Shown one piece after another: positions 11,045 to 22,340 of a stretch of 64,000 bases of DNA. The notes below the pieces were generated by a model. That model was not told the DNA's origin. It did no database searches and saw nothing but the letters and a program-made list of their open reading frames with translations. The translations under genes were made by a program, and so were the position numbers. Source of the DNA: Hygrocybe punicea (taxonomy: Eukaryota; Basidiomycota; Agaricomycetes; Agaricales; Hygrophoraceae); the NCBI GenBank assembly GCA_963556145.1, contig OY744466.1, positions 3,782,001-3,846,000 on the forward strand, given 5' to 3'. Each line of letters opens with the position of its first letter. Position 1 is the first letter of the stretch.

Positions 11045-13046
11045 TCACAACTGAGCCTTTATGCGCATTACCTCCTTCTTGCAATTGTGAATGATGAATG
11101 TTGTTGTACCCATTTCCATCGTGAAAAGCTCCCTAAATGCATCCACAGGATCAGTAACATTGAGGAGATCGTCGATGAAGAGGAACCCTTGTTTTTTGAA
11201 CTGTGGAATGTATTGGAGCAATTCCTGTTGGCCAGCATATTTCTCGTTGAGCTTGGTCAAAAATTCTTCGATGGTGGGGTATGGTGACGGTCCATCAAAA
11301 GATATGTCCCCTACTGAGATATCAGCAGGAGGACCAGGAGCAGGAGCGGGAGGAACTGCGGCCAGAATTTGAGGAACAGGAGTGAAGCCGCCGGGAAAAA
11401 GATTCGCAATGTTGCTCAAGGCAAGCATGGGCGCCAATAAATTCTGAGCTAGGACGACATTGTTGTCCTGTACTCCTGCGGCATGTGTTGCCTTCCCCTT
11501 TCTTTCAACCAGCCGTGCTGGGACAGGATCATCTGCATGGAACTGTTGGAAAGCTGCAACACGTGGCGGAATAGTGAAAGTGACGCCAGGACTCTTGGCA
11601 TGCTGAATAATATGTTAGCAGGAAATCATAAATACAATGAATAATCTTACAAGGTGTTTGGCCCAAGCCTTGACATGTTGCAAGGTAAGGTTGACATGAA
11701 TGCCATGCTTGTTGATCTTACAGCGCTTCGTGTCTCCACATAACACACACTGCTTCAAGGTGTCAAGTAGAGTGTTCATAACCGGTTTGATGTCTCCAGT
11801 ATTGTCGGTATCTTTGTCATCACCATCAAGGTCAAGCACGGGGGAGGCGGCATGCCTGCGAGACTGGTCTGTGGCCATTGCTTTCCTCCTCTTTTTCTGG
11901 ATGAGTTGGGTAAAAGAAGTCTGGTACTAAAATGACACTAAGCTGAAGTGTGCTAAACAAATCGAAGGACAAATGAAACATATATTTTTAGGGATCAAGA
12001 TGAAGACCTTTGTGTTCGTACATTTCTTCGACATAAGCTCCTTGCTTTTCATCAGCGCCATAAAGTCATTTTCATCAGCGAGCGAGAAAATTGTGCTGCG
12101 AGTGCCAATCTTGTAACTCAATTGGGGTTGGATCTTGAGGTCCACACATCCAAATGTAGCGTATATGGTGGTTTTGAGATTTTCAAAAGTAATATCGTGT
12201 GAAATTATCACCATCTTTGAAGATTCGCTGGCACCTTCAGGAACAACAAGAGTAATCAACGCTAAGGAAAAAGTCAGTATTTTATACAGGTATAAATTAG
12301 ACGGGTCTTACGTGCTGAGTTTTTGGCCACAGCGGTCTTCGCTTTCACAGTCTTCATCGGCTGAATACTGGGAGTGTCAGACAGATACAGGTCAGAGGTG
12401 TCACCATCCATGTCGCCGAGATTAATCTCATCAGCTGCTATTCGTGCATGGACTGCTTTGGCCTTGGCTGCTGCGACACGTGGGTGGGCAAGAGGGATCT
12501 CGATGTCACTATCTGAGGCTTGGTGGTCTTGTATGCGTAGTTCCTCAGCTCTGAATGCACCGGTGGTTGCAGTCTTGACTACTGCAGTGCATTGCTTCTC
12601 TGGAACTCGAGCAGTGTGGATGGTATCATCTAAGGGATCATGGTCGGAAGGGTCATCATGAATTTGTTGTGATTGAATCCGAGCAGAGTGGCTTCGAACG
12701 TGGTTATCAGCCAGTAAGGAATCATCACGTCCTTGGGGTTCATCATCTTGAAAATGAACGCTGGAGTGGTCCCGAGGGACCTCTCGGGATCGGGGACGGA
12801 ATCACACAGAGCTGAGGTGGATGGGATAGATCCCTGTCTACTACATCCAGAACTGGCTACTGACTAAGGTCCAGGTCACGTGATGTGACAGGCACCACTA
12901 CTACAACACGCTTTGCAGCTTGAGCATGAGAGCGAGTAAAAGTGTCTTTGGTCCCAGATGGGAGTGCGGGGGGGCTCACGGGAAGATAAATGAACTGGCG
13001 GTTTAGCCTTGGGAGTGCGCTTCATTGCAAGCTTTTTGGATCCCAT
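11045..13046 (-). pseudogene. Cargo gene: ubiquitin-like and SAM-like regions, interrupted in exon 1
   Basis: Multi-exon gene inside the 8 kb transposon. From MGSKKLAMKRTPK at 13046, exon 1 is interrupted by a small LTR at 12762-12905 and appears frame-shifted at a C run. The rest reads well: an acidic linker (DGDTSDLYLSDTPS), a beta-rich part starting LITLVVPEGASESSKM that looks ubiquitin-like, a basic QKKRRKA signal, a Cys/His stretch (CVLCGDTKRCKINKHGIH) with VNLTLQHVKAWAKHL, a Pro/Ala linker, and a C-terminal helical part (PTIEEFLTKLNEK..) like a SAM domain. From memory this layout matches a multi-copy hypothetical family in Agaricomycetes; no function is known to me. Its neighbours are the two DDE genes. 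Confidence 0.62.
12762..12905 (+). mobile_element. Solo LTR of the TRIM-like family inside the cargo gene
   Basis: About 144 bp starting TGGAGTGGTCCCGAGGGACC and ending CACTACTACA, with CTACTACATCCAG and CAGGTCACGTGATGTGAC in between as in the related copies. ACGC stands just before (12758-12761) and again at 12908-12911, so a 4-bp duplication is likely, with the exact 3' end uncertain by two bases. Confidence 0.72.
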
Positions 13047-13215
13047 CACGGTACAGTGAAAAAATTGGATGAGTGAAAAACAAAAGAGGTAACAAGATAA
13101 AATAAATGTTCACTGGTCATCAATACGCCCAAAAAAGGAATTACACAAAATATTAGAGCACCAGGAGGAGAATGGCCGGTTTTCATAACAAGTTCTCAGT
13201 AATATGGAAAAAAAA

Positions 13216-13844
13216 TCAAGTGTAGCCACAATTTAGAATGCACAAAGTACCATATTTCGTTGCGATTGTGAGCACTGCCTGCTCCACCAATTTGGGGGTG
13301 AGAACCTGTTCTTGGTTCCGAAACAGCCAAACTTGTAACGTTGAAAAAAACTTGTCAAGGGGGTTGAGGTGGGGCGAATTCAGAGGCAAGTACAGCAGTT
13401 TTGCAGCTAGTTCGTCCCCATCAGTGCACACAACAGTGGAACACAGCATTGACCTACCACAATCATATTCAATAATGCGCTGGACCTCATTGTTAAAGTG
13501 GATGGCACAACGGTCCATCACCATGACACTCCTCACTCCAGGATATGGCTGGAGTTTTGGTGCCTCAAGGTCATTTCAGTAGTGGTAGACAGAAGAAAAT
13601 TCACAACTTTTACTAGTTCTTCATGTATAAATTTGAGGAACCGCTGTTTGGTAACAAAGCCTTTGAAAACATCAAGCGCAATGACTCCGTCGAATGACAG
13701 CACTGGCAGAATTACATATTGATGCGTTGGATCGCGACCAGCACGGCTTTCGTCCAACCAAACAAAATACTCCTTCGGAATGCCTGCGACTGCTAAACTC
13801 CAAGTCGCCAGCATCATACCACTCTCTATGGCGGTCGGGGGCAA
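13216..13844 (-). pseudogene. Second DDE transposase relic
   Basis: Paralogue of the 9751-10931 gene. Reads PKEYFVWLDESRAG, then YVILPVLSFDGVIALDVF, a frame break near 13535, VMVMDRCAIHF, a probable intron ending before CTGCAAAAC, and LYLPLNSPHLNPLDKFF. The helix-turn-helix part is missing. The position of the catalytic Glu is Asp-Lys (NPLDK instead of NPIEE), so the active site is lost. Confidence 0.75.
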
Positions 13845-13970
13845 GTAGTACTTCGTTGAGCTGCAGCAGAATAAGAGAGGTTTGGTATGAAGATATCAGT
13901 GAAGAATGTCATGTGAGCCGCATCCAATGCTGGCCTTTTCTGATGTCCATCTCCCCAAATCAATACACCA

Positions 13971-14617
13971 TTGATAATGTCATGGCAAAGAGTCAAGAAC
14001 AAGAATCGGGTGTGTTCAATAAGCTCAATTTTGTCTCTCCTATCAATGTGTAATATTAACCTTCTGTATGGCCAACGGCAATTGATCTTCACAGGGAAGC
14101 GGTTGTCTAACTGCCTCACTGCAATGTCCAGAACTCAGCCAACCATCTCATCTTCCACCTGACAGTTGAAAATACGGCTTGAAAGCTAGTCACCTTCAAA
14201 TTAGAGTTTTTGGACACCAATGACATAGTGGTGGTAAAGAGTATGGATGAGGAGGACCTTTATCCTAGCCAGGAGGACCTTTACTCTGACAGGGAGGTCC
14301 TTATCCTGACCAACAAGCAGTTTTGGGATGGTTGTCTTCCAGTCAATCGCATCTTTAATTTATTTGGTGACTTTTTCCCACGCCATTATACAACTCACTC
14401 AATGTCCTTTCCCATCGCACTTGAACGACTCTCGATAGTCGGAGGAAATATATTTAACGTGGGATGGGACCAAATCAATGACTTGCAATACAAAATTGTC
14501 GTCATAAACGTTCAAAACGAACGTTGTTTCATCTGCCATATCTGCAGCGGGTGCAAGCGACTGTGGGGCTGGGTCCAGGCTCTTTTTTCCGAAAGTGTTA
14601 ACCTCTTTTTCTTTTAG
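13971..14617 (+). pseudogene. Right-arm copy of the unknown arm gene
   Basis: Begins MIMSWQRVKNKNRV and matches the left-arm gene until about 14150, where a small deletion shifts the frame; the matching frame resumes with MDTNDIVVVKSMDEEDLYP at 14210 and runs to the stop at 14617. Near the end FNVGWDQINDLQYK replaces the Gly/Asn-rich part of the left copy, and FICHICSGCK matches the left copy's tail before extra residues. Confidence 0.45.
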
Positions 14618-14867
14618 CCCTGTGCTCATCTCGTGCTAAGCATACCGCGCAACATATCTCGGGGTGAAATGCCCAGGTTCCCAATGGCGCAATGAGCATG
14701 AGTTGTGCGTGAACGAACCGCGACGTGCCAGATGAACGGAGCGGTTTATTGGGGAGCAAGATGGATCTGAAGTGGGCGGGGTAGTTGGCAATGCATCGGA
14801 CTCGCGTTTCTATCATTGTATGTTCGCCTTCATGTACTTTTTTCTCTGCAACACCGGACTTTTTCAT
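14598..14867 (-). CDS. Right-arm copy of the 89-codon frame, doubtful
   Basis: Mirror of 8796-9065 with the same length and start (MKKSGVAEKKVHEGEH) and a few substitutions. See that entry for why coding is unproven. Confidence 0.22.
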   Translation of the reverse strand: MKKSGVAEKKVHEGEHTMIETRVRCIANYPAHFRSILLPNKPLRSSGTSRFVHAQLMLIAPLGTWAFHPEICCAVCLARDEHRAKRKRG

Positions 14868-15520
14868 CTTTTTAATTTTTTTTTAATTTTGCTATTTTAC
14901 TACTGGGTGGGATGGTAAAACAGCATGATATTGGTTCAGAAAGTACAGGATACACATGAGCCGTGAGTATGCATGGGGGTTTGGCTTGATATCACAGAGA
15001 TAAAGACAATAAAAAGGTGATGGAACACATGATGCCGAAGTAGTGAATTGAGACCGCCTGTCCACCTCTCCCATGCCCCGAGCCCTCCGTTAAGTTGCAT
15101 ACACGCTGGGGAAAGTTTCCATATGGACATTAGGCACCTTGATCACGGGTGACGGCGCTCACACGGCAATTGGGGCCCCTTGATGCCAATACATTTTGAA
15201 AGGGTTTTGCATCGATTGGACATGTTCCTGCCCTCACCTATGGAATGTATAAACTGTAGAATACTTCGGAATTAGCTTTGCGCGAGTGGATCCCGAGCTA
15301 CAGCTCACCAAGGGTTGTTCAGTGCCCAAAATGATGAATACTTTGGAACGGTTTTTTTGCGCATTTTATTAGATGGAGCCCTGGGCCCCACCTGGGTGAT
15401 ACTATAAAACAGATTTCAGACAATTTGATCGATAACTCACCAAGTTATAGCTTGCGCAATATGAGGTGTGCTACATAGGTGGACTTTGAACTGGCGACAA
15501 GTATTATGTAATCAGCTGTA

Positions 15521-15595
15521 AAGCCCAGGGGTACAAAATACCCCCGAAAACTCAGACCAATTGGAGTTTGAGGGGTATTTTCTACCCCTGGGCTT
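15521..15595. mobile_element. 75 bp MITE with TA duplication
   Basis: Terminal inverted repeat AAGCCCAGGGGTA at both ends, flanked by TA at 15519-15520 and 15596-15597. The matching point in the left arm (7984-7985) has a single TA and no insert, so both boundaries are exact. Size, TA target and ends fit a Stowaway/mariner-type miniature element. The element is so short that nearly all of it can pair into a hairpin. Confidence 0.9.
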
Positions 15596-15778
15596 TAAAA
15601 GCAGAATTAGATATGATTACATTGAGAATTTTTGTACCCCTGGATAATCAAACTTGTAGGTATGTATTATATTCACCTCATTATGTGAAAACATCAGCAC
15701 TTTTCCAAGAATTCATAATGTAATAAAATACCAAATCAAATGCATTTTACATGGGGGGTAAACCCCTGCAGTTCACTA

Positions 15779-16117
15779 TCCATTCCCTCTTGCCTCACCA
15801 TTGCCATCATCACCTTCAACTCTGATACCCCCTGATCACCTTCCACAGGTTCTCACAAGTTTCTTTAGAGTAGTTTCACACTCAGCACCCTCAACACTGA
15901 ACCTGTGTCTGCCCAGTTCCTTGCTGCCAACAATGAAACCCTGATTACCTTGTGTGCTATCGAGCAGACAGTGGCTAAGCTGGCCCATTGATCAGAGATG
16001 CTGGAGATTCATGTATTGGGTGAATATTGAGGTTTTGTTTAGTTTTATATTTGAGTATTTTACCCTCCCACTCTCGTTCCCGCCCTTTTATTTTATTTCT
16101 TCGTCATCTTTGTGTTT
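15779..16117. other. Unassigned stretch beside the 8 kb transposon
   Basis: Pyrimidine-rich sequence on the plus strand. A short frame (EPVSAQFLAANNETLITLC) around 15900-15990 has the feel of a retrotransposon gag coiled region but is too short to call. No other gene seen. Confidence 0.4.
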
Positions 16118-16430
16118 ATGACTGAGGGCAGTCATTATTAGAGTCCCCTGTGGATGTAGAGACTGGTATCTCCCTGGGCATGTATTCCCTCATTTTCCTT
16201 CATTCTACATTCATTCAGTTCACTCTTCTCACTTTCCAATCACCTCTCCCAGTTCTCCCCCTTGTTTCTCATTATAGATACTATATATTACCTATATAGT
16301 GGCTTATGTCCATAGTTACAAACAAGAAGAGATTCTTGGGTTTTTACCCCATTGACAAGACTCGCAAAACACTGAGATTACGTGCCTACAAAGGCTGCTC
16401 TCTCTTCATCGGAGTTGCATGAATATGACA
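16118..16430 (-). repeat. Probable 3' LTR of the gypsy element
   Basis: On the minus strand, the purine run AGGGGGAGATAC (plus strand 16431-16442) looks like a polypurine tract and is followed by TGTCATATTCATGC, a plausible LTR start. The other end, TGACTGAGGGCAGTCA on the plus strand near 16118, is a guess from the TG..CA rule. The matching 5' LTR is missing because the element is cut at 19787. Confidence 0.45.
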
Positions 16431-16442
16431 GTATCTCCCCCT

Positions 16443-19400
16443 TAGCGTCGAACCCATGAGATGCTTTAGGAATGAAGGGAAATTTGGACCGGAGTTGGAA
16501 ACGGGGTTCTGGTGAGAAACTCCTGGATGCAGGAACATCTCCATGAAAATACACCATCCTCCCAAGAAATTGCCAACCGCATCAAGGAAACGGAATGTAA
16601 CTATGGGGGGCGAGTCAAGGGCAAAGCAAGTGGAGGAGGCAATTGTATTGTGGGTTGGAATGAAGATCCCTTGCTTAGATAGATGGTCTACTACAACCAA
16701 AATGGCTGTAAATCCTTTGGAGTCCGGAAGTTGTTCAATGAAGTCCATGGAGATTGAGTTCCAGGGCTTCTCTGGAATCAGAAGTTGCTTGAGCAATCCG
16801 TAAGGACAATGTTGAGGGGTCTTGGATCTTGTGCAGGTTGTGCAGGATTTGCAGTAGTCACAGACAAAGGTTCAGAGTTTGGGCCAGGTGTATTCCCGCC
16901 AGATAATTTCAAGAGTTTTGTTCTGTCCGAAATGTCCTGCAGTAGGATGGTCATGTTTGGAATGTAAGATCCGGAGTCTTAGGTCATTGACATCAGGGAT
17001 GTAGATATGATTATTGAGGTGTGAAAGGCCTAAATCGTCGATAGACCAGCAAGGATCTGGGTCAGAGGTGATACGGGAAATGTGTCCGGAAGCAACAGGA
17101 TCAACCTGAAGCCTGGAGATGATATTGGAGTGGAGGGATTTGACATCCATGGTGAATTCGGCGCCAAGGACGATGTCTTCGAGGGAAGTAGCTCTGAGGG
17201 ATGAAGCCAATTGTTCTGGTCCGAAAATGGGGCAGAAATTGTGTGGATTGGCTGTGGTGTAGTCACTATCTCCCCATTTTGCGTAGACGTCCCAGTGTCG
17301 AGTAAGGGTATCAGGCTTAGTCCCAAGCTTGCCTGGATGGAAACAGATAACAAAATTAAAACAGGAAAGGAACTCCGACCAATGAGCTTGACGGCGAGTG
17401 AGTAACCGGACGGTAGAAAAGTACTCTAAATTCTTGTGATCAGTGATAACATCAACTGGAGTAGCAGTACCTTCCAAGTAATGTCGCCAAGCAGTGAAGG
17501 GTTGAAGATGGCAAGGAGTTCCTTGTCATGGGTATCATAGTTCAACTCCGAGTCCGAAAGGGTACGAGACCAGAATGTGACCGGATGAATCTTGCCGTTA
17601 GGGTGTCGAATGGAGAGAATGGAGGCAATGGCATAATTGGAGGCATCCGTCTCCACCAGAGTGTCAAACTCCGGTGACCAATGGGAAAGGACTGGAGCGG
17701 GAAGGAAAGTGGACTTCAAGTCATTGAAAGCGGAACGACACTTATCATCAAAATTCCATTGTAACCCCTTGTGAGTGAGGCAAGTAAGCGGAATGGTGAT
17801 GGAGGAGTAGTGCAGAATGAAACGTGGGTAGAAGTTGGCGAATCCGAGAAAGGATTGAACATCCTTAATTTTCCGGGGCTCAGGCCAATCCTGGATGGTT
17901 TGGACCTTGGCGGGGTCCATAGAAAGGCCTTGTGGAGAAAGAATGTAACCGAAGTATTCCACTGTATCAATGCTGAAAGAACATTTCTCGGCATTGGCAT
18001 ACAGGCCATGTTTCCAGAGTCGCTGGAGGACTTCACAGACATGCTCTGTATGATCAGTGGGGTCATCGGAATAGATAAGAATGTCATCAAGGTAGACAAT
18101 AATGGAAACATCAAGGAGGTCGGAAAAAATGTCGTTAACAAAGTGTTGAAAAGCCACCAGGGCATTGGTGAGACCTTCCGGAATAACCAACAATTCAAAC
18201 GAGCCATAGCGAGTATGAAAGGCTGTCTTCCATTCATTTCCTTCAGCAATTTGGACTAAATGGTAGGTGTGTTTAAGGTCAATTTTGGTGTAAATGCATG
18301 CAGTCCGGGGAGCGTCAAGAAAGTCCACTGTAAGGGGAATAGGATAGTGGTCTTTTTTTGTGATATGATTGAGTCCTCAGAAATCCATGCAGAGTCGGAG
18401 GCTACCGTTTTTCTTCTGAGAAAAAAGAATTGGAGCTCCACAGGGAGAATGGGGGGAGCGGACAAAACCAGCCCGGAGATTCTTATCAAGGAATTCCTGG
18501 AGGGTTTCGAGCTCCAAGGGTGAAATAGAATAGATGGGGCCAAAAGGAGGTTGAGCACCATCCTCTAGATTAATCTTGAGGTTGAAAGGATGGTGTTCAG
18601 GGAGGTTCCAAGCCTTTGTATTGCTAAAGACATCAGCGAATTCGTGATACTCTTCTGGGAGGTTTGGAAGGTTCACGGAGGGATCAGAGGGTTCTGGAGG
18701 ACCATAGCTTGCAGAGCATCCAGTGGTGTCAGGTAACCGGACTTCCATGTGGAAGACCTGAGTTCCTGGGACTTTGCAACCACATAGAAAGGCTTGAGCA
18801 CTGACGAAGGAAATGTCAGGCTTCGAAGCTGAAGGTGAAGGAGGATCAGGCAGAGTAGGCAGAGTAGACAGAGTAGATGGAGGGGATGGAGGGAACAGAG
18901 GCCATACTGGAGGGTCCGGAAGTGGTGCCTCAATAGGCACCGGAGTCAACAACGGAGGCGTGGAATCAGAAGAACAGAATTTGACACTTTGCTCAACCCA
19001 GTCAATCAGTGGATTGTATTTGGCGAGCCAGCTATATCCAAGAACTGCGGAGACAGACGGATCCAACAGAGTGACCAAAAATTCTAAAATTAGAATTTCA
19101 CCAGTAGGGAAACAGACAGAAATAGATACAGATTTGTTGATGATTCTGCTATAGGAACCATCAAACAAGCAGAGACATTTCAGAGCAGTAGGGCAAACAG
19201 GGAGATCGTGAAGGGAGCAGAATTTCAGATCAATGAAACAATGTGTCGATCCACAATTAACAAGGGTAATGACAAGGATAGAGGAATGATAAAGGGAAAT
19301 CGTTAAGGAATTGTTAGAGAGAGCGGATGCATTGAGTTTTACCTCCAGGAGTGCACAGTCAGGTTCAACGCAGCCTACATCCTGTGCCGGAGTATGCAGA

Positions 19401-19786
19401 CTGCTCTCTATTTTTCTGACTCCATTGGAGAATCGGAACTAGAGATGGGGGGTGTGGAGGAAGTAGAGGCGATGCGAGCAGCAATGCGAGAAGATGTATA
19501 CTTGGCTTTGGTACAAGCCTTGGCCATATGTCCTGCTCCTCTGCATATAATGCAGAGTTTGTTGTTGATGCAGTGTTGGCGTTCTGCAGGCTTGAGTTTT
19601 CCATCCTTACCCAGCTTATTGGCGTAGGCAGGAGGGGTTTTTGGAGTGGTGGAGGAGGTGCTACCAGAGTTGGTAGCTTTGGTGGGAGATTTTTTCTCAG
19701 AGGCCTTGTCCGTTGAAGATTTGGCCTTGGAAGTGGAGGATTTGGCTGAAGAGGATCCGGAAGCACAGGAAATCTCCGATTTCCAT
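16443..19786 (-). pseudogene. Ty3/gypsy retrotransposon gag-pol, degenerate
   Basis: Copies itself through an RNA intermediate. In order on the minus strand: gag end with zinc knuckle CIICRGAGHMAKAC (about 19557-19516); protease region with LVNCGSTHCFID, where the usual catalytic Asp is Asn; reverse transcriptase with IVYLDDILIYS; RNase H (LVETDASNYA, HDKELLAIF); chain linker HPGKLGTKPDTL; integrase zinc-binding part (HDHPTAGHFGQNK..CKSCTTC) and the start of its core (ISMDFIEQLP). In-frame TGA stops lie at 18377-18379 and 16872-16874, with a frame shift near 17480. The integrase core is cut short before its second Asp. Gag lies in another frame from pol. The 5' end is lost where LTR element copy C was inserted. 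Confidence 0.88.
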
Positions 19787-19989
19787 TGTAGAGACTCAAT
19801 GTTCCCCTGAGTCCGTATTGTCAATATCTCACGAATCCAGATGAACCCGACGCCTCCAAACAATTCCCATTCCAACCCAACGTAACCCAACGTGATGTGA
19901 CCAGTAGACCCAGTCGTTTTGGTTAACCCAATCACAGTTAGAGCTGTGATTGGTAGGTACACATAGGGCAGTTATTGCTGCGGGGGTAG

Positions 19990-21120
19990 GTTGACCCAAA
20001 TGAGAGCTCTTGCTGTGGAAATGTGTTGGGGTAGGTTGACCCAGGTATAGCTCTTCCTGGTAAATGGCTGCTGGGAAGGTCAACCTGCTGTCAGCTCTAC
20101 CATGGGATGGGTTAACCTGGAACAGCTATTGCTGGGTAGATGGGTTGACCCAGGGCCAGCCATTCATGGAATGGAGGTTGACCTGGCTTCAGCTGTTGCT
20201 GCAGGACTGGGTTGACCGTGGTCCAGCTCTTGCTGCAGGATGGGGTTGACCTTGCTGCAGCTATTGCTGAAGGATCAGGTTGACCGGGTCCCAGCTCTTG
20301 CTGCCGCACCGGGTTGACCTGGGTACAGCACTTGCTGCAGCACCAGGTTGACCTGGCTCCAGCTTTTGCAGCAGGGTAGGTTGACCTGGGTCCAGCTCTT
20401 GCTGTGGGGTGGGTTGACCTGGGTCCAGCCTTTGCTGCCGGGTCGGTTGACCTGGCTCCAGCACTTGCTGCAGGATTGGGTTGACCAGGTCCCAGCTCTT
20501 GCTGCAGCACCAGGTTGACCTGGGTGCAGCTTTTGCTGCAGGGTAGGTTGACCTTGCTGCAGCTATTGCTGATGGATTGGGGTGACCCGGTCCCAGCTCT
20601 TGCTGCAGCACTGGGTCAACCTGGGTCCAGCACTTGCTGCAGCACCAGGTTGACCTGGGTTCAGCTTTTGCTGCGGGGTAGGTTGACCTGGCTCCAGCTA
20701 TTGCTGCAGGATCAGGTTGACCAGATCCCAGCGCTTGCTGCAGCACCGGGTTGACCAGGTCCAGCTACTGCTGCAGCACTGGGTTTACCTCGGTTCAGCT
20801 TTTGCTGCATGGTAGGTTGACCTGGCTTTAGCTATTGCTGCAGGATCAGGTTGAACAGATCCCAGCTCTTGCTGCAGCACCAGGTTGACCTGGGTCCAGC
20901 ACTTGCTGCAGCACCGGGTTGACCTGGGTCCAGCTTTTCCAGCAGGGTAGGTTGACCTGGCTCCAGCTCTTGCTGGGGGGTGGGTTGACCTGGGTCCAGC
21001 TTTTGCTGCTGGGTAGGTTGACCTGGCTCTAGCTATTGCTGCAGGATCAGGTTGACCAGATCCCAGCTCTTGCCACAGGATCAGGTTGACTGGGGTTCAG
21101 CTTTTGCTGCAATCTGGGCT
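19990..21120. repeat. 34-bp minisatellite, left foldback arm
   Basis: More than 30 units of about 33-34 bp with core GGTTGACCTGGGTCCAGC and TTGCTGCAG, containing variants (GGTAGGTTGACCTGGCTCC). The units invert to the ones at 24577-24849 and 30593-31080. Confidence 0.92.
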
Positions 21121-21539
21121 GATGTTGGTCCACAGGCTTGAGCCACATACCAGTCGGCCTATTCATAGTACATGTTCACAACATTGACCATGATCAAAAC
21201 AGCTCCAGCCAACATTTATTCAGAAACTGTCATATAATGTTATGAAAATGTGTTACTGTTCATTGCACAAATGTCATATAATTTGAAATGCAATTATGCA
21301 AAGCACAGGGAATACCAAAATTACAAAATTATTATTTTGAAAATCAACTCACTCCTACCTTCATTTCTCACAGGAGCTACTTATTCCCAAAGAATTTTTT
21401 TACCACAATCGGAAATTAGCCCACTTGGAATTTTGTCCCTTTTTAATTAGTATTACTCCAGTCTCCATTGCAATCAATACTTCTTACTGAGAATGGAAAT
21501 ATCAATTTAATTATTGTTTTATCCAAATACATAATTAAA

Positions 21540-22340
21540 TAATACAGGGACTGGGAGTGGCTGTGGGAGTTGAAGTGGCTGTGGATGTGGGTGTGGGTGT
21601 GGGTGTGGGAGGAGGGTGTGGGAGTGGCAGCAGGGAGAGGGTGTGGGAGAAGGGGAGCAGGGAAAGGAGGATGGAAGGGCAGCAGGGAGAGGGAGAGGGA
21701 GAGGGAGAGGGAAAGGGAAAGGGAGAGGGAGAGGGAAAGGGAGAGGGGGAGGGGGAGTGGGCAAGGGAGAGGGAGAGGGAGAGGAAGGAGGGTTGGGAGG
21801 AAGGGTGGGATGTACATACCTGTCTCGTTCCCGTCGTTCTCGTCCTTGTCGTCTTCGTCTCTGCCGTCCTCATCTTCGTCGTCGTCGTCTGCATCTCCGC
21901 CATCCTCGTCGTCTTCGTCTTCGGCTTCGCCTCCGCTGTCCTCATCTTCATCGTCTTCGTCTTCGGCTTCGCCTCCGCCGTCCTCGTCTGCGTTGTCTTC
22001 GTCTGCATCTCTGCTGTCCTCGTCCCCGTCGTCCCTGTCCCTGTCGTTCCCGTTCCCGTCATTCTCGTCGTCGTCGTCATCCGCATCTCCGTCTCCGTCC
22101 TCATCCTCGTCGTCCCCTGGTGGTTGTCGTCATCCCCTGGTCATCTCCCCGATGCTTGTTGTCGTCTCTGTCGTCCTGTCGTCCTGTCGCTATCCCTCTC
22201 CGTCCCGTCGTCGTCCCCTGGCTGGCCGTCTCTGCCCTCGTCGCCTTTGTGGTCGTCGTTGCCTGCCATCCGTCGTGATTTGGGCGTTGACGTGATGTGG
22301 CGTGGCTGTGCGTGTTGCGGGGCATTCCCGGTGTGGCAGT
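21540..22340. repeat. Microsatellite block of the left arm: (GGGAGA)n then (TCGTCC)-like
   Basis: GTGGGTGTGG repeats, then a run of GGGAGA/GGGAAA units (about 21690-21790) able to form G-quadruplexes, then about 400 bp of TCGTCC/TCGTCTTCG repeats. The right arm mirrors it in weaker form (23400-24130). Several long Arg/Ser-rich frames result; none is a gene. The loop region 22340-23400 is AT-rich with no gene seen. Confidence 0.85.

Larger units (their letters stand above)
7805..15776. mobile_element. 8.0 kb TA-flanked transposon with about 1.8-1.9 kb inverted-repeat arms
   Basis: Both ends carry the inverted repeat GTGAACTGCAGGGG, flanked by TA (7803-7804 and 15777-15778), the target duplication typical of the Tc1/mariner-IS630 superfamily. 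Arms are 7805-9697 and about 13972-15776. Between them lie a DD34E transposase gene (9751-10931 plus), a cargo gene (11045-13046 minus) and a decayed second DDE gene (13216-13844 minus). Placing an IS630-type transposase inside a TA-flanked inverted-repeat element is consistent and suggests this is a real unit, though the arms are far longer than usual for the family. That the resident transposase recognises these ends is inference. Confidence 0.8.
13972..15776. repeat. Right inverted-repeat arm
   Basis: Reverse complement of 7805-9697. It carries a 75 bp insertion at 15521-15595 that the left arm lacks, and lacks the 155 bp insertion of the left arm. Its outer end is CCCCTGCAGTTCAC followed by TA. 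Confidence 0.88.

Noticed and set aside
17771..18259. 162-codon plus-strand frame
   Set aside because: Antisense to the gypsy reverse transcriptase and RNase H domains, which show clear motifs on the minus strand.
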